Notes under the pieces: model-generated
What the model was told of the DNA's origin: nothing
What the model saw: only the letters and a program-made list of their open reading frames with translations
Database searches by the model: none
NCBI RefSeq assembly: GCF_029263155.1
Contig: NZ_JAJCYB010000027.1
Coordinates: 1 to 64,000 of the forward strand
Direction: 5' to 3'
Origin: Pseudonocardia sp.
GTDB lineage: Bacteria; Actinomycetota; Actinomycetes; Mycobacteriales; Pseudonocardiaceae
Length of the DNA stretch: 64,000 bases
Part shown: positions 54,495 to 63,417 of the stretch, in pieces
How the letters are laid out: each line of letters starts with the position of its first letter
How positions within the stretch are numbered: the first letter of the stretch is position 1
Made by a program: the position numbers and the translations under genes

Positions 54495-56090
54495 CTACGC
54501 CTGCGCCTCCGCCACGTCGGCGGCCGTGGTCGGGACGGGTGTGACCGTGGCGGCGGCCTGGGCGCGCAGCCGGAAGCGCTGGATCTTCCCGGTCGCGGTC
54601 TTGGGCAGCTCGGCCACCTCGATGACCTGCCGGGGCCGCTTGAACGACGCGAGACCGGCACGGCAGAACGCGACGATCTCGTCGGGGTCGAGGGTGTGCC
54701 CGGGCCGGGGCACGACGTAGGCCACCGGCTTGTCGAGCCCGTCGGCGTCGGGCACCCCCACGACGACGGCCTCGGCGAGGCCGGGGTGCTCCAGCAGCCG
54801 GGTCTCGACCTCGGTGGGGGAGACCCAGATGCCGCCGACCTTGAGCACGTCGTCGGCGCGCCCCAGGCAGGTGTAGCTGCCGTCGGCGCCGCGCACGTAG
54901 GTGTCGCCGGTACGCATCCACTCGCCCTGGAACACCATGCGGTTGACCTCGGTGCGGCACCAGTAGCCGGTGCAGATGGACTCGCCCGCGACGTACAGCA
55001 TCCCGGGCTCGTCCACGCCGTCGATCACGCTGCCGTCGCCGCGGCGCAGCTCGACGGCGTAGCCGGGGACCGGGAACCCGGAGCTGCCCGGCACCACGCC
55101 GCCGATGACGTTGGAGATGAAGATGTGCAGGGCCTCGGTGGAGCCGATGCCGTCGAGGATCTCGAAGCCGTACTGCTCCTTGACGCCGTGGAACATCCGG
55201 GCGGGCAGGGCCTCGCCCGCGGACACGCCGTTGCGCACGGTCGAGAACGTCCCGGGAGGGAGGTCGGCGGCCATCAGCGGCCCCCAGAAACTCGGGCCGC
55301 CGAAGAAGAGGGTGACGCCGTACGCAGCGATCCGCTCGGCGAACAGCGTCGGGTTGGGGCGGGCGGGTTCGAGCACCGCGGCGGCACCCACCGAGAGCGG
55401 GAAGAACAGCGAGTTGCCGATGCCGTAGGCGAAGAACAGCTTGGCCGCGGACAGGCACACGTCGTCGCGGGTCATCCGCAGCACCTGGGCGGCGTAGGTC
55501 TGGCAGACGAACCGGATGTCGACGTGGCGGTGCATCGCGCCCTTGGGCGTCCCGGTGGTGCCCGAGGTGTAGAGCCACAGCGCAGGCGACTCGTCCCACG
55601 TCGGGTACGGCGCCTCCAGCGGCTCCGCGGCGCACAGCGCGTCCCAGGTCAGGCCCGTGACGCCCGGGACGTCCGGCGCGGTGTCCCCGGTGAGGACGAG
55701 GTGACGCAGGTCGGGGGCGTCGGCGGCGGCCTCCGTGACCGACGCGCTGAACTCGCTGCTGCCCAGCAGGACCCGCGCCCGCGAGTCGACGACGAGCTTG
55801 CGCAGCTCGGGCCCGGTCAGCATCGTCGACGACGGCACGGCGACCGCACCGACGTACATGGCGGCGAGGATGCCGGTGGCCAGCTCCACGTCGTCGACCA
55901 TGGACAGCAGCACCCGCTCCTCGGGGCGCACCCCGATCGCGACCAGCCCCGCGGCGACCCGGCGCACCTCCTCGGTCAGCTGCCGGTAGGTGTGGGCGCC
56001 GCGCGGATGGTGGATCGCGACCCGGTCCGCGTCCCCCGCGGCGATGCGGTCCTCGGTCAGAAACGTGGCGGCGTTGAACGGTTCCGTCAT
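54495..56090 (-). CDS. Benzoate-CoA ligase
   Basis: 531-residue ANL-family enzyme activating benzoate to benzoyl-CoA with ATP. Phosphate loop LWLYTSGTTGTPKGAMHRH, adenine site GIGSTEALHIFISN, GEWMRTGDTYVRGADG and the final lysine PKTATGKIQRF. The region AKLFFAYGIGNSLFFPLSVGA and FFGGPSFWGPLMA is characteristic of benzoate-CoA ligases. It feeds the BoxBC genes nearby on the same strand. Confidence 0.92.
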   Translation of the reverse strand: MTEPFNAATFLTEDRIAAGDADRVAIHHPRGAHTYRQLTEEVRRVAAGLVAIGVRPEERVLLSMVDDVELATGILAAMYVGAVAVPSSTMLTGPELRKLVVDSRARVLLGSSEFSASVTEAAADAPDLRHLVLTGDTAPDVPGVTGLTWDALCAAEPLEAPYPTWDESPALWLYTSGTTGTPKGAMHRHVDIRFVCQTYAAQVLRMTRDDVCLSAAKLFFAYGIGNSLFFPLSVGAAAVLEPARPNPTLFAERIAAYGVTLFFGGPSFWGPLMAADLPPGTFSTVRNGVSAGEALPARMFHGVKEQYGFEILDGIGSTEALHIFISNVIGGVVPGSSGFPVPGYAVELRRGDGSVIDGVDEPGMLYVAGESICTGYWCRTEVNRMVFQGEWMRTGDTYVRGADGSYTCLGRADDVLKVGGIWVSPTEVETRLLEHPGLAEAVVVGVPDADGLDKPVAYVVPRPGHTLDPDEIVAFCRAGLASFKRPRQVIEVAELPKTATGKIQRFRLRAQAAATVTPVPTTAADVAEAQA

Positions 56091-56118
56091 GGTGGCGCTC
56101 CGTGTTCGGGGTCACCGG

Positions 56119-56156
56119 ACTCTACTGGGGCGCATCCGGGCGTCAACGGTTCCGTA
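56119..56156 (-). promoter_or_regulatory. Putative promoter of benzoate-CoA ligase gene
   Basis: Minus strand TTGACG (56141-56146) and TAGAGT (56119-56124) with a 16-base spacer. Directly upstream lies ACGGAACCG, sharing ACGGAAC with the boxC promoter. Confidence 0.45.
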
Positions 56157-56257
56157 GACCTTCCCAAGACATGCGCACCCTGCTATGAACCGTGTGGCGC
56201 GCCTGGCCCCGAGCCGGGCGTAATGCGGCTACCCCCCGACTGTTCAAGGGAGAACAC

Positions 56258-57385
56258 ATGCAGACCCGCGGAGCGATCGTCCGTCAGGCACCCGGCAAGT
56301 ACGAGGTCGTCGACCTCGAGGTGGACGACCCCCGTCCCGGCGAGGTCCAGGTCAAGCTCGTCGCGTCGGGCCTGTGTCACTCCGACGACCACGTCGCCAC
56401 CGGTGACATCCCCGTCGGCGTCTACCCCTTCGCCGGCGGCCACGAGGGTGCCGGCATCGTCACCGCCGCCCCGCCCAACCACAAGGGCATCAAGGAGGGC
56501 GACCACGTCGTCTTCTCCTTCCTGCCCTCCTGCGGTCACTGCCGCTGGTGCGCCTCGGGCCAGCAGAACCTCTGCGACCTCGGCGCCGGGCTGCTCGCCG
56601 GCTCGCGCTGGGAGGACACCTCCAGCTTCCGGCTCAAGCTGTCCGACGGCGGTGACCCGGTCGGCCAGATGTGCGGCATCTCCACCTTCGTCGAGACCAC
56701 CACCGTCTCGGCCGACTCCGTGGTGAAGGTCGACGAGGACCTGCCGCTGGACAAGGTCTGCCTGCTCGGCTGCAACGTCGGCACCGGTTGGGGCTCCGCG
56801 GTCAACTCCGCGGAGGTCCAGCCCGGGCACACCGTCATCGTCATGGGCATCGGCGGCGTCGGGATCAACGCGGTGCAGGGTGCGGCGCACGCCGGTGCGG
56901 CCAACATCATCGCCGTCGACCCGGTCGCCCTGAAGCGCGAGAACGCCACCCAGCTCGGCGCCACGCACGGCGTCGAGACCATGGAGGAGGCCACCGAGCT
57001 GGCCAAGCAGTTCACCAACGGCCAGGGCGCCGACTCCGCGATCATCACCGTCGGCGTCATCAAGCCGGAGTACGTCGGGCAGGCCATGGCGTCGATCCGC
57101 AAGGCGGGCACCGTCGTCGTCACCGCGCTGGGCAACATTGCCGACACCACCCCGCTGCCGGTCTCGCTGGCCGACGTCACCCTGTTCCAGAAGCGCATCC
57201 AGGGATCGCTGTTCGGCGAGTCCAACCCCAACTGGGACATCAAGCGCCAGATCGAGCTCTACCGCGCCGGTGCGCTGAAGCTCGACGAGGTCATCACCAC
57301 GACCTACTCGCTCGACCAGATCGGCACCGGCTACGAGGCCATGCACGCGGGCAAGAACCAGAAGGGCGTCATCGTCTACAGCTGA
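56258..57385 (+). CDS. NDMA-dependent zinc alcohol dehydrogenase
   Basis: 375-residue medium-chain dehydrogenase of the actinobacterial nicotinoprotein group. Catalytic zinc ligand C40 (SGLCHSDDHVATGD), structural zinc cysteines in CGHCRWCASGQQNLC, NAD site MGIGGVGINAVQG. These enzymes keep NAD bound and pass electrons to a mycofactocin-type acceptor. ATG 56258 follows AAGGGAGAAC. A perfect terminator hairpin follows the gene; the MoxR-VWA gene next to it may help its assembly. Confidence 0.9.
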   Translation: MQTRGAIVRQAPGKYEVVDLEVDDPRPGEVQVKLVASGLCHSDDHVATGDIPVGVYPFAGGHEGAGIVTAAPPNHKGIKEGDHVVFSFLPSCGHCRWCASGQQNLCDLGAGLLAGSRWEDTSSFRLKLSDGGDPVGQMCGISTFVETTTVSADSVVKVDEDLPLDKVCLLGCNVGTGWGSAVNSAEVQPGHTVIVMGIGGVGINAVQGAAHAGAANIIAVDPVALKRENATQLGATHGVETMEEATELAKQFTNGQGADSAIITVGVIKPEYVGQAMASIRKAGTVVVTALGNIADTTPLPVSLADVTLFQKRIQGSLFGESNPNWDIKRQIELYRAGALKLDEVITTTYSLDQIGTGYEAMHAGKNQKGVIVYS

Positions 57386-57402
57386 CGACCGGCATCCCCT
57401 GA

Positions 57403-57434
57403 GCGAACGGCACCCCCGCGGGGGTGCCGTTCGC
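57403..57434. terminator. Perfect palindromic terminator after alcohol dehydrogenase
   Basis: A perfect 32-base palindrome with 14-bp arms GCGAACGGCACCCC/GGGGTGCCGTTCGC around CGCG, 17 bases after the stop codon. Confidence 0.8.
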
Positions 57435-57454
57435 GTGTCCCACGGAAGGTCTGC

Positions 57455-59290
57455 ATGAACGCCCCCACCCCCGTCGTCGGGCTCCGGCGCGAGCGCGAGG
57501 TGCTCACCGTCGCGCTCGTCACCGGGCGGCACGTCGTCATCGAGGGCCCCCCGGGTACCGGCAAGTCCACCCTGTTGCGCTCCATCGCCGCCGACACCGG
57601 GCAGGAGGTGGTGTTCGTCGAGGGCAACGCCGAGCTGACACCCGCGCGTCTGGTCGGCCAGTTCGACCCGTCGCAGGTGCTCGCCACCGGCTACCAGCCC
57701 GACTCCTTCGTCGACGGCCCGCTGATCACCGCGATGCGCACCGGCGGGCTGCTCTACATGGAGGAGCTCAACCGCGTCCCCGAGGAGACCCTCAACGTCC
57801 TGATCACGGTGCTGACCGAGGGCGAGATCGCGGTCCCGCGGCTGGGCACCGTGCACGCGGGCAAGGACTTCCGGCTGATCGCCGCGATGAACCCGTTCGA
57901 CGCGGTGGGCACCGCCCGGGTGAGCCAGGCGATCGCCGACCGCATGTGCCGCGTGGTGCTCGGCTACCAGGACCTCGACGGGGAGCGGGCCATCACCTCC
58001 TCGGTGAGCGGGCTGGCCGGTCGTTGGGTCGACCTCTCGGTGACGCTGACCCGCGCCACCCGCGAGCACCGCGACGTCCGGATGGGCAGCTCGGTGCGCG
58101 GCGCGATCGACCTCTCGCTGGTCCTGACCGGGCTGGCCGACCTGCGCAAGGAGGTCGATCCGTCGCGGGAGACCGCGCGCGACGCCGCCTACGCCGCGCT
58201 GTCGGGCCGTATCCGGATCGTCGACGGCGTGGACCGCACCGCCGAGTCGGTGATCGACGAGCTGCTCGACGCGCACTGGCCCGCCGACGACGATGACGCA
58301 TCGGAGACCGACCCCCCGGACTCCCCGGACGCCGAGGGAAAAGCGCCTAGCCCGGGGCACAACCCGGGCTTCCAGCAGCGGTCGCGGCCGGGCCGGGAGC
58401 AGCCGGGGCGCACCCAGGGCCGGCAGCAGATCGCGGCCAACCACCCGTCGTTCGACGAGGTCTCACCCGAGCCGGGCGAGCTCGACGTCGACGCCTTCGA
58501 CCGGCTCGCGGGCGAGGACCCGGAGGGTGCGGCCGCGATGCTCGCCGACATGGCCGTGGCCACCGACGTCGCCCTGCGGGCGGCCGCGCGGCGGCTCGCG
58601 GGGCGGGTGTTCATCCGGCTCGGGCGGGTCGGACCGGCCAAGGCGCGGGGCACCCGGCGGCTCGGCCCGTCGCGCCGCCTCGACGGCGACCTGGACCTCG
58701 ACCGGACCCTGGAGGCGTGGGACCCGTCGGCATCGCGGCGGCCCGAGGAGCTGGTCACCCGCACCTGGACCGCGCACCGGCGCGCGGTCTGCCTGGTCGT
58801 GGACATCTCCGGGTCGATGAAGGGCCTCGCGGTGGCGCTGGCCGCGGTCGCCGCGGCCGGGGTCGTGGTGGCCAACGAGACCGGGCCACCCCAGCTGCAG
58901 CCGTCCGTGCTCGCGTTCGGGGCCGGGGTGCGGGTGCTGCAGGAGCAGGGCGTGCGGCGCCCGCCCGAGGAGCTGCTCTCGGACCTCATCGCGCTGCGCG
59001 GACACGGCACCACCGACCTCGCGGCCGGGTTGCGGGAGGCGTCGAAGCAGCTGGCGTCCGCGGTGGCCGACGAGCGGTTCGTCGTGCTGCTGTCCGACTG
59101 CCTGCACACCGCGGGCGACGACCCGGCCGAGGCGCTGGGCGGCATCGACCGGCTGCACGTCCTGGTGCCGCTCGGCGGCGCGGACGCCGAGGCGGCGGCG
59201 TTCCCGTTGGCCGCGCGCGGCGGAGGGCGTGCGCAGGTGGTGACGCGGCTCGCCGACATCGCCCCCGCCCTGACCCGGATCCTGGCCTAG
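57455..59290 (+). CDS. MoxR-type AAA+ ATPase fused to VWA domain
   Basis: 611-residue protein. N-terminal MoxR AAA+ module: Walker A EGPPGTGKSTLLRSIA, Walker B GLLYMEELNRVPEETLNVL, sensor AAMNPFDAVGTARVSQAIADR. Low-complexity linker about 285-330 (DDDDASETDPPDSPDAEG). C-terminal von Willebrand A domain with complete MIDAS: DISGSMKG, GHGTTDLAAGL, LLSDCLHT. MoxR and VWA are normally two genes that mature metal enzymes. It follows the alcohol dehydrogenase by 70 bases, across a terminator. Confidence 0.9.
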   Translation: MNAPTPVVGLRREREVLTVALVTGRHVVIEGPPGTGKSTLLRSIAADTGQEVVFVEGNAELTPARLVGQFDPSQVLATGYQPDSFVDGPLITAMRTGGLLYMEELNRVPEETLNVLITVLTEGEIAVPRLGTVHAGKDFRLIAAMNPFDAVGTARVSQAIADRMCRVVLGYQDLDGERAITSSVSGLAGRWVDLSVTLTRATREHRDVRMGSSVRGAIDLSLVLTGLADLRKEVDPSRETARDAAYAALSGRIRIVDGVDRTAESVIDELLDAHWPADDDDASETDPPDSPDAEGKAPSPGHNPGFQQRSRPGREQPGRTQGRQQIAANHPSFDEVSPEPGELDVDAFDRLAGEDPEGAAAMLADMAVATDVALRAAARRLAGRVFIRLGRVGPAKARGTRRLGPSRRLDGDLDLDRTLEAWDPSASRRPEELVTRTWTAHRRAVCLVVDISGSMKGLAVALAAVAAAGVVVANETGPPQLQPSVLAFGAGVRVLQEQGVRRPPEELLSDLIALRGHGTTDLAAGLREASKQLASAVADERFVVLLSDCLHTAGDDPAEALGGIDRLHVLVPLGGADAEAAAFPLAARGGGRAQVVTRLADIAPALTRILA

Positions 59291-59319
59291 CAGCACCCTC
59301 CCGGGACGGCGAGGGTTCC

Positions 59320-60147
59320 TCAGCCGTCGAGCAGGTCCGCGGCGGCCACGCGCGCCCGCGCGCAGGCCCGGCGCCCGTCGGCTCCGCCGTCCTCCACCTC
59401 GACCTGCTCGCGGGGCTCCGCCTCGAAGGCGAGCGTGCAGCGGGCGCCGTCCACCCGCTCCACCGCCTCCCGACCCCCGATCAGGGCGCGCCGCGAGCCG
59501 GGGTCCTCGGCGAGCTCGCCGGGCGTCCCGCCGGAGAGCGTCACGGAGACCGTGGCCGCCGGGCCGCTCCAGCGGCAGCGGCCGGCGCCGTCCGGGGTCC
59601 CCGGATCGTCCGGCGAACCGATGACCAGGTCGACGGTGCCGGTGGACAGGACGTCGCACGCCACCCGGGGTGTCGGGGCCTGGACGGTGGGTGACAGGGT
59701 CTCCAGCACCGCGGCCGCGGTGGCGCGCGCCGGGGCACAGGGATCGGCGTCGGCCTCCGCCCGCACGACCAGCGAGCCACCCCCGGGCCGGGTCAGGTGC
59801 ACGACGCAGGTCCGCACCAGCTCGATCTCCAGCGTCGCCAGCCCGCCGACCCGGCCCGCACGCCCGAGACCGCTCGCCAGCGGGCCCTCCGACGCGCCGA
59901 CGCCCACCGAGCCCGTCGCGCCCTCCCAGCGGCACTCCAGCCGGGTGCCGTCCGGCGCCGGTCCGGAGGTCCCCGGGGTGCGGTAGCCCAGCACGGCCAC
60001 CTGCGCGTCGTCGAGCGCACCGCACGGGGCGTCCACCAGGTCGGAGACGCTCACCGGGTCGGGCCCGGCCGGGACCCCGGTCGCCCCCGACGTGCATCCC
60101 GCGACGATCAGCAGCGAGCCCGCGGCGGCCACCACCCGCGTCCACAT
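59320..60147 (-). CDS. DUF3558-like lipoprotein
   Basis: 275-residue secreted lipoprotein; signal VVAAAGSLLIVAGC with lipobox cysteine C18. Mature part holds two similar halves with spaced cysteines (LVDAPCGALDDAQVAVLGYR, GTRLECRWEG; VACDVLSTGTVDLVIGS, GRCRWSG), the pattern of actinobacterial DUF3558 proteins. Function unknown. It converges with the MoxR-VWA gene. Confidence 0.8.
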   Translation of the reverse strand: MWTRVVAAAGSLLIVAGCTSGATGVPAGPDPVSVSDLVDAPCGALDDAQVAVLGYRTPGTSGPAPDGTRLECRWEGATGSVGVGASEGPLASGLGRAGRVGGLATLEIELVRTCVVHLTRPGGGSLVVRAEADADPCAPARATAAAVLETLSPTVQAPTPRVACDVLSTGTVDLVIGSPDDPGTPDGAGRCRWSGPAATVSVTLSGGTPGELAEDPGSRRALIGGREAVERVDGARCTLAFEAEPREQVEVEDGGADGRRACARARVAAADLLDG

Positions 60148-60201
60148 GACGATCAGTATCGCGGTCGTACCCGGCGCGCCGATGAGCCGTAGGCTCGCGT
60201 C

Positions 60202-61011
60202 GTGGGAACCATCGTCTCCTTTCACGCCCATCCCGACGACGAGTCGGTCGGCTCCGCGGGCACGCTCGCCCGCGCCGCGGCGGCCGGGCACCGTGTCGTG
60301 CTGGTCTTCGCCACCCGCGGCGAGCTGGGCGAACCGGTGCCGGGTGTGCTGGCCCCGGGCGAGCAGCTGGCCGTGCGGCGTTCGGCGGAGTGCTACGAGA
60401 GCGCGGCGGCCATCGGGGCCAAGCGCGTGGAGTTCCTGGGCTACACCGACTCGGGCATGATCGGCGAGCCCAGCAACGACGCGCCGTACTGCTTCTGGCA
60501 GGCCGACGTCGAGCACGCCGCGAAGCGGCTCGCGGTGATCCTCGACGAGGAGGAGCCCGACATCCTCACCGTCTACGACGACAACGGCGGCTACGGCCAC
60601 CCCGACCACATCCAGGTGCACCGCGTCGGCAGGCGGGCGGGGGAGCTCTCCGCGGTGCCGGTCGTCGTGCAGGGCACGATCAACCGGGACTGGATGACCA
60701 GGGGCATCCGCGGGATGGCCGACAACGGTGACCTGCCCGAGGGCTGGGAGCCGCCGAACCGGGAGGCGCCGACCTTCGGCAAGCCGGAGTCCGAGATCAC
60801 CCACCGCGTCGACGCCGTCGACTTCGTGGAGCAGAAGAAGGCCTCGATGCGCGCCCACGCCAGCCAGATCGCCCCCGACCACTTCCTCATCGCGATGCCC
60901 GACCCGATGTTCGCGATGGGTATGGGCACCGAGTTCTACATCGTGGACCCGCCGCCCAACCCGGCCGCGGTCCCGGAGCTGTTCGAGGAGCTGTTCATCC
61001 CGATGCGTTGA
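60202..61011 (+). CDS. PIG-L family deacetylase (MshB/Mca-like)
   Basis: 269-residue zinc deacetylase of the LmbE/PIG-L fold. Zinc motif [22 protein letters not shown]; third ligand in GHPDHIQVHRVG. The family includes MshB and Mca of mycothiol metabolism. This one lacks a clear assignment: C-terminal YIVDPPPNPAAVPELFEELF is Mca-like in length. GTG 60202 start. Confidence 0.85.
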   Translation: MGTIVSFHAHPDDESVGSAGTLARAAAAGHRVVLVFATRGELGEPVPGVLAPGEQLAVRRSAECYESAAAIGAKRVEFLGYTDSGMIGEPSNDAPYCFWQADVEHAAKRLAVILDEEEPDILTVYDDNGGYGHPDHIQVHRVGRRAGELSAVPVVVQGTINRDWMTRGIRGMADNGDLPEGWEPPNREAPTFGKPESEITHRVDAVDFVEQKKASMRAHASQIAPDHFLIAMPDPMFAMGMGTEFYIVDPPPNPAAVPELFEELFIPMR

Positions 61012-61017
61012 GTCGAA

Positions 61018-61046
61018 CCAACTGAAGTTGGTCCAACTCGAGTTAG
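61018..61046. promoter_or_regulatory. Tandem CCAACT-NN-AGTTGG palindromes
   Basis: CCAACTGAAGTTGG (61018-61031, perfect) and CCAACTCGAGTTAG (61033-61046, one mismatch), centres 15 bases apart, in the 44-base gap before the ATPase gene. They overlap where its promoter must be, so a repressor is likely. Confidence 0.6.
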
Positions 61047-61055
61047 TATGACGAC

Positions 61056-62531
61056 GTGGCGCGGCCAGCCGATCTCTTCGACCGGGAGGTCGAGTGGGCG
61101 GATCTGGACGCCTTCGCGTCCGGTCCGCGACCCGGCGTGGAGATCGGCGTGGTGCTGGGTCGGCGGCGCCAGGGCAAGAGCTTCCTGCTCAGGCGCCTGG
61201 TGGCCGCCCACCGGGGCGTGTACGGCCTGGCGGTCGAGGACGAGCGCAAGCCGGCACTGCTGCGCTTCGGCCGATCGATCGCGACCGCGCTCGGACTTCC
61301 CGGCGAGCTCGCTCTGGACGACTGGACCACGGCGCTGCGGCTCGCGCTCGGCCTCGACGGCCCCGGTCCGGGTCGGCTCGTCGTGCTCGACGAGTTTCCC
61401 TACCTGCTGCGCGGCGCGCCGGAGCTCCCGTCGGTCATCCAGGCGATCTACGACGACGCCCGCCAGGACGACCGGAGCCCGGCAGCGAAGCTGATCGTGT
61501 GCGGGTCGGCGTTCTCCGTGATGTCCGAACTGCTCTCGGGCGCGCGGCCGCTGCGTGGCCGGGCGCGGCTCAACCTGTTGATCCGTCCGTTCGAGTACCG
61601 CACCGCCGGGTCGTTCTGGGGGATCGACGATCCGGAGGTCGCGCTGCGGCTGCACGCGCTCGTCGGCGGAACGCCCGGCTACCGCGATCTCACCGACGAT
61701 GCGCCACGCGCCCCGGACGACCTCGACGGCTGGGTGCAGCGCTACCTCCTCAACCCCTCGCACGCGCTGTTCGCCGAGACCGACCACCTGCTGCGGGAGG
61801 ATCCCCGCATCGTCGACCGCGCCTTGTACCAGTCGGTGCTCGCGGCGGTCGCCGCGGGCGAGACGAGTCCCGGAGCGATCGCCGGCGTGCTCGGTCGGGA
61901 CGCGCGCAGCCTCTGGCACCCGCTCGACGTGTTGCAGACGGCCGGGTTCATCCGCCGGTCCGAGGACGTGCTCACCCGGCGTAGACCGGTGTACACCGTC
62001 GCCGACCCGATCATCCGGTTCGGCATGCTCGTCGTGCGGCCGCGGCAGGCCCAGTACGAGGAACGACGGGCCGCGGAGGCCTGGGTGGCCTCGCGCGACG
62101 TGGTACGCAGCCGGATCCTCGGCCCGCACGTCGAGGAGCTGGCCCGGGAGTGGACGCTGCGGCACGCCTCTGCGGCCACGCTGGGCGGTGGGGTGTCGGT
62201 CGTGGGACCCGCGGTCCTGAACGACCCGGCCGGGCGGGCCCGCCACGAGCTCGACGTCGTCGCGCTGGCCGATGGCGAGACACTGCACCGGTCGGGCGCG
62301 CGGATCCGAGCCATCGGCGGGGCGAAGGCGACGAACCGGCTCGTCGGAGAAGGCGACCTGGGGCGGTTGGACGGCATCGCCGCGTTGCTCGCCACCCGCG
62401 GCCACGAGGTGACCGGGATGCGCCGGATGCTGTACTCCCGCTCGGGCTTCACCCCCGAGCTGTCCGCGACGGCCGCGTCCCGCGACGACGTCGAGCTGGT
62501 CGATCTGGAACGCCTCTACTCCGGGAGCTGA
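61056..62531 (+). CDS. AAA ATPase of the DUF234/archaeal-ATPase type
   Basis: 491-residue STAND-like ATPase. Walker A GRRRQGKSFLLRRL, Walker B RLVVLDEFPYLL, sensor LIVCGSAFSVMSELLSG. Middle: winged-helix segment (AAGETSPGAIAGVLGRDARSLWHPLDVLQTAGFIRRSED). C-terminus is a DUF234-type nuclease-like region (HELDVVALADGE). Function unclear; related families are suspected of defence or regulatory roles. It starts at GTG 61056, right behind the tandem palindromes. Confidence 0.8.
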   Translation: MARPADLFDREVEWADLDAFASGPRPGVEIGVVLGRRRQGKSFLLRRLVAAHRGVYGLAVEDERKPALLRFGRSIATALGLPGELALDDWTTALRLALGLDGPGPGRLVVLDEFPYLLRGAPELPSVIQAIYDDARQDDRSPAAKLIVCGSAFSVMSELLSGARPLRGRARLNLLIRPFEYRTAGSFWGIDDPEVALRLHALVGGTPGYRDLTDDAPRAPDDLDGWVQRYLLNPSHALFAETDHLLREDPRIVDRALYQSVLAAVAAGETSPGAIAGVLGRDARSLWHPLDVLQTAGFIRRSEDVLTRRRPVYTVADPIIRFGMLVVRPRQAQYEERRAAEAWVASRDVVRSRILGPHVEELAREWTLRHASAATLGGGVSVVGPAVLNDPAGRARHELDVVALADGETLHRSGARIRAIGGAKATNRLVGEGDLGRLDGIAALLATRGHEVTGMRRMLYSRSGFTPELSATAASRDDVELVDLERLYSGS

Positions 62532-63322
62532 TCGACCTTCCTGCGCAACCGCGGGGGAGAGCGCTCGGCCAGGATCTCGGCGGGCTCGGTGTCGCGGTGC
62601 ACCCGCCCGCGACACACCAGCTCCACCGTCAGTGCGACGGCCACGGTCTCCACGGCGAGCAGCAGTACCAGCACGAGCAACTGCACCGCGCCGGCCTCCA
62701 CGGGCGAGGCGCCGCCGAGCAGCATGCCGACGAACGCGCCCGGCAGGGTGACCAGCCCCACGGTCCGGGTCTGGTCGGTCACCGGCACCAGCGCCGACGC
62801 CGCGGACGGGCGGCAGATCTCCATCGCCGCGTCCCGCGCGAGGAACCCGAGCGACAGGGCGGCCTCCACCTCGCCGCGCCGGGACTCCAGCTCGTCGAGG
62901 GCCCGTCTCCCGGCCAGGGCGGTCGCCGTCATCGTGCCCCCGATGAGGATGCCGGCGGTCGGGATCACCGCTATCCCGGTCGGGGGCACCACTCCGGCCA
63001 GGACCAGTGCCCCCACCACCGGCAGCGGTGCCAGGGCGATCGGCACGGCCGCCCACCAGCCGCTGCGACCGCCGGTCATCCGTCGACCGGCGGTGCGACT
63101 CGCCACGACCACCATCACCGCGACGAAGGCCGCACTCAGCGCGAACGACCCGACGATGGCGCCGACGAGCAGCGACACCGCTGCGAGCTGCAGCGTCGCG
63201 CGCACGGCCGCCGTGATGCTCGCCCGTGACGTGCCCAGCCGGGCCGCCCACGCCGCCGCCGCCGCCAGCGCGACGGCCACCACCATGGCCCCCACCAGGG
63301 CGGGTCCCCACACGATCGCCAT
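62516..63322 (-). CDS. FetB/UPF0014-family ABC permease
   Basis: 268-residue permease with about seven membrane helices: [59 protein letters not shown]. coli FetB with the ATPase FetA exports iron; no ATPase gene is adjacent. ATG 63322 follows AGGAG; GTG 63340 is the alternative. It overlaps the convergent ATPase gene by 16 bases. Confidence 0.88.
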   Translation of the reverse strand: MAIVWGPALVGAMVVAVALAAAAAWAARLGTSRASITAAVRATLQLAAVSLLVGAIVGSFALSAAFVAVMVVVASRTAGRRMTGGRSGWWAAVPIALAPLPVVGALVLAGVVPPTGIAVIPTAGILIGGTMTATALAGRRALDELESRRGEVEAALSLGFLARDAAMEICRPSAASALVPVTDQTRTVGLVTLPGAFVGMLLGGASPVEAGAVQLLVLVLLLAVETVAVALTVELVCRGRVHRDTEPAEILAERSPPRLRRKVDQLPE

Positions 63323-63417
63323 GTCGCTCCTGTACTTCACACGCCCGGGGGCGCCTTCGACGGCGAGTAGAGCTAAGCTCCTCGCTAGCTCAGCAGACCA
63401 CCGCAGGGAGTGAAGAC

